Of a stretch of DNA of 64,000 nt, positions 61,130 to 64,000 are shown piece by piece. The stretch is taken from the NCBI RefSeq assembly GCF_005239225.2, contig NC_133288.1, positions 9,368,169 to 9,432,168 on the forward strand, in the 5' to 3' direction. The stretch's first letter is position 1. Each line of letters opens with the position of its first letter. Below the pieces are notes generated by a model. The model was not told the origin of the DNA and made no database searches. It was given only the letters and a program-made list of their open reading frames with translations. A program made the translations under genes and the position numbers. The DNA comes from Populus alba (Eukaryota; Streptophyta; Magnoliopsida; Malpighiales; Salicaceae).

Positions 61130-62067
61130 TACTACCAGAAAATCAATAAATACGGAAATATATTTCCGTCGGTAAATTGCCGAGGGATTTTACCGACGGA
61201 AATATTTCCGAGGGATTTTACCAACAGAAAGATTCCCTCGGTATATACCGAGGGAATTATCATGGGAAAAAAAATTAAAGCAAAGCAAAAAACAAAAGAT
61301 GATTACGGATTTTAAATCCGTTGGTAAAATGTGAACATTGTTCATCATGTCAATTACAAAGGGAATTACCGACGGAATTTTTCCGTCGGTATTTTACAGA
61401 GAGCTCCAGAATTGTTCATCTTCCAATTGCACATGAAAAAAATTCAATTGATTTATTTTCATTTAAATATTACAGACGGAATCACCGACGGATTGAAAAA
61501 TCATAATTTTTGACGGTAAAAACTTTTTACGAAATTGAAAATTTAAATTAAATATTTAATTAAAAAATATTAATATTCAATTATCCGTCCGTTTTGTTCT
61601 CTTTTCCTTATGTCTTCTTCTTCTTCTTCTTTTATCCTCTTAGTTTTTTTTTTAATATGCTTCACGAATTGTTTTTTTCCTTAGCCTTCACTTTCTTGAT
61701 TTTGTTCCCATATGAGATCAATTTTTATTTGATTTATTTATAGTATTTTTAAATTTTTAGCAATTGCAACTTCATTTTTTCTTGTTGCCTTATTCTTTTT
61801 CCAAGCATTTTGAGTATATATTATACAATTTTGATTTATGTTAATTTAATTATTTTATAATTTTATAAAATGAATTTTTTTAAAAATGTTTTTAAATAAT
61901 TGTACGCGTCTGTTCCGCCAATAAATCCGTCGGTAATATTATTTTACCGACGGACTTACCCGGCGAAAGATTCACCAATGGAAATTCTCCGTCGGTGATT
62001 TTCGGGATGGAATATGTGTTACGCCGACGGAAAAATTCCGTCGGTAAAACTGTTAAATCTTGTAGTG
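61130..62067 (-). mobile_element. Non-autonomous CACTA element, copy 2 (deleted, inverted)
   Basis: Left end ACTACCAGAAAATCAATAAA (first C of CACTAC read as T) and right end ATCTTGTAGTG match, in reverse, the right and left ends of copy 1. Flanks TTA at 61127-61129 and 62068-62070 form the 3-bp duplication. It shares the TACCGACGGA subterminal repeats and the GAAGAAGAAG run (here CTTCTTCTTC, 61615-61630) but is 938 bp against 1,566, so it lost interior sequence. The mutated terminal base could reduce mobility. No transposase. Confidence 0.92.
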
Positions 62068-62089
62068 TTAGCTTAGTTTCAAGACACTT

Positions 62090-62430
62090 GTTTCGGGTTT
62101 GACGTGTTAATTTGGTTGACTTGATTTTTTTGGTATTTCATCTTTCAACATTAAATTGAATACGAATTAAGCTTTATATACATTTTCGGTTTGTTTTTTA
62201 CAAGGATTATCTCCGTCTCATGACTTAGGTTGTGGATTTAACGGGTTATCTCAGTTAACTCGAGTATTTTTTTTCTTTCTTAATTGATATATTTTTAATT
62301 TCATCTTTCAACATTGAATCATTAAGAATTAGGTTTCATACTTTGTTTTGGTTTAGTTTTTATGATATTATTATAATTTTATGACTCGAATAATATGTTT
62401 TGTAAGTTAACCTAGATAAACCCAAGTAAT
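62090..62430 (+). repeat. Degenerate tandem-repeat units (GGTTAAC family)
   Basis: Two units near 62190-62265 and 62360-62425 repeat the theme TTATCTCCGTCTCATGACTT, GTTGTGGATTTAACGGGTTA, ACTCGAGT with T-rich spacers. Orientation matches 18354-19290. Confidence 0.6.
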
Positions 62431-62589
62431 TTCTATCATATATGAAATGAAATATATAATTTTGTGGATTAAGATGGAAACATTTGATTTTTTGCTAATA
62501 GTAATGACATATATAATCTCAACTATGTAATTTCTACCATCACTAATCTAGGTAAAAAAATAAGCTAATAGTAATGACATATATACATA

Positions 62590-64000
62590 GGTATATATAT
62601 ATAAATAAGATGTTCTTCAATACTCTTCTTCAAGTTGGAATCAAGAGGATTAATGGATCCAAGCTTACTCAATAAACGATGAAATTGTGTAGAAGACAAA
62701 ACTTTAGTGATCACATCAACCAGCTAATCATAAGTACATATATACTGAGTGTGAATAAGCTAACACTGAACTTATTAACTAATGCAGTGACAATCAACTT
62801 CAATGTGTTTTGTTTGTTCATAGGACACTAGGTTAAAAACAATATGTATGACCTCTTGATTGTCATAAAAAATATCATTGAAGTAATAATTATAAAACTA
62901 AATTAATCTACAAGAAGATTTCCAAGCCAAGTTAGTTCACATGTCGTAGAAGCCATAGCACGATATTTCTAATGAGCTACCACATTTTGTTTTTTACTTT
63001 TCCAGAAAAATAAATTACCACCAACAAACATGCAATATTCAGTAGTAGATCAACGATCAACTGCACTACATGTCCAATCCAAATCAGTGTAGCCCATAAT
63101 ATTAGTATGTCCATTACTAGTCATAACTATCTCATGGCTAATCATGGCTTTAAGATACCGTAAGATATATTTTATCATACCAAGGTGTTGAACAATTAGA
63201 GCATGCATATATTAGTTGACTAAACTAATCATAAAAGTAATATTAGGTGGTGTGATAGTCAAGTACATAAGCTTACCAACAAGCTTTTGATAATGACCGA
63301 AAGAACCAAGATGTTCACTTGAAGAATTAAGCTTTAATTTGCTAAAAAATGCAGTCATTTTCTATTCTTCTTCGCAAAATAATAACATCGATAGTATGGG
63401 GATGATACATCTTAGTTCCTTCCACAGACCTTTTAAACTACCCAATAACTACACAAACAGCTTTCCATCTTGATGGAGATTAGCGATGTCACGATGAATC
63501 TAAAAAATACAGGCATAATTGTTTTGGTTATCATACATGTCATGAACAACATTCCAAAGGTCCAAAGAGGACTCCGAATAACTAAAAACCTTGGCAAGAT
63601 TATGGTCCATCAAGTTGAGAATCCAAGACATAACTAATTAATCCTTGAACAGCCAAGCCTCATATTCAGGTGAATTCACATCTAGAGATTTTATGGAGTC
63701 ATTGATAAACCCCATCTTTGATCTCCCATCAAGAGCAATAATGATTGCCCTTAACCAATGGAGGTAATCGAATTCATTTAGCAACACTGAACTTAACCTT
63801 TAAGAAGTGTTGGCATCACTATCAAATATATTTGTTAGAGGAGGAACCACCTTTGAACCTCCATCTACAACATATTTCTTGTTGTTTTCTATAACACAAA
63901 AAAAAAAAAAAAAACAAACATAAGCAAGGAGGAAAGGATCAGTGCTCTAATACCATGAAGAATTTAGAGACTAAACAATATTGTGTCCCATTCTCATCTT
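62590..64000 (-). pseudogene. Copia remnant: gag then RNase H, pol centre deleted (runs off edge)
   Basis: On the minus strand, from the right, there is a site TGGTATTAGAGC (63944-63955), a one-base variant of the usual initiator tRNA primer site. It is followed by a gag region (WLRAIIIALDGRSKMGF, VMSWILN and DHNLAKVFSYSESSLDLWN phrases, about 63780-63530). A jump then leads to RNase H-type sequence (GYTDLDWT near 63090, FVGGNLFFWKSKKQN near 63000 and a VVTKVLSSTQFHRLLS-like tail near 62680). Protease, integrase and RT are absent. Several stops make it dead. The 5' LTR would extend past the right edge and the 3' LTR end was not found. Confidence 0.75.

Noticed and set aside
1..64000. Novel defence, biosynthetic or toxin system
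   Set aside because: Both strands were read for clustered unknown genes; only ordinary plant genes and mobile elements are supported.

Overview
The window is nuclear DNA of a woody eudicot, most likely a poplar or close Salicaceae relative. The evidence is spliced plant genes with GT-AG introns, very AT-rich intergenic DNA, a dense mix of CACTA elements, SINEs, MITEs and copia elements, and gene neighbours matching the Arabidopsis WUSCHEL locus. The genus is an inference from overall character; no search was run.

Layout. Positions 1-14256 (minus) hold the N-terminal half of a TRRAP/Tra1 protein: 22 exons reconstructed, frame kept at every junction, gene continuing off the left edge. Positions 14.6-23.2 kb are repeats: two arrays of one degenerate tandem repeat in opposite orientation, a MITE-like element with a hairpin, and a tRNA-derived SINE with target duplications. 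A two-exon WEB-family (DUF827) gene lies at 23318-24389 (plus). From 24.4 to 36.6 kb there are CACTA-type elements of different ages (one complete non-autonomous copy at 31776-33341 with a 3-bp target duplication), MITEs, a tandem duplication, a long inverted repeat and a second SINE. A small single-exon gene lies at 37063-37455 (plus). An 11-exon WD40 gene of the SWD2/WDR82 (S2L) family lies at 40035-43430 (plus). From 44 to 51 kb there is a decayed copia fragment, an old SINE and a young copia LTR retrotransposon (46625-50676, minus) that has lost reverse transcriptase and RNase H but keeps one open gag-protease-integrase frame. A WUSCHEL homeobox gene (three exons) lies at 56909-58329 (minus). 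A second CACTA copy lies at 61130-62067, and a deleted copia remnant runs off the right edge.

The main biological signal is conserved gene order: TRRAP, a WEB-family gene and WUS occur in the same order as Arabidopsis At2g17930, At2g17940 and At2g17950 (locus numbers from memory). Here they are spread over more than 40 kb by repeat insertion and by two extra genes. The genes do not form an operon or pathway. TRRAP and S2L both act in chromatin-based transcription and WUS is a stem-cell regulator, but their proximity looks like inherited order rather than functional clustering. I found no clearly novel biological system. The less usual items are the RT-less copia element with a fused open frame, the CACTA family seen at several stages of decay, and the opposed tandem-repeat arrays.
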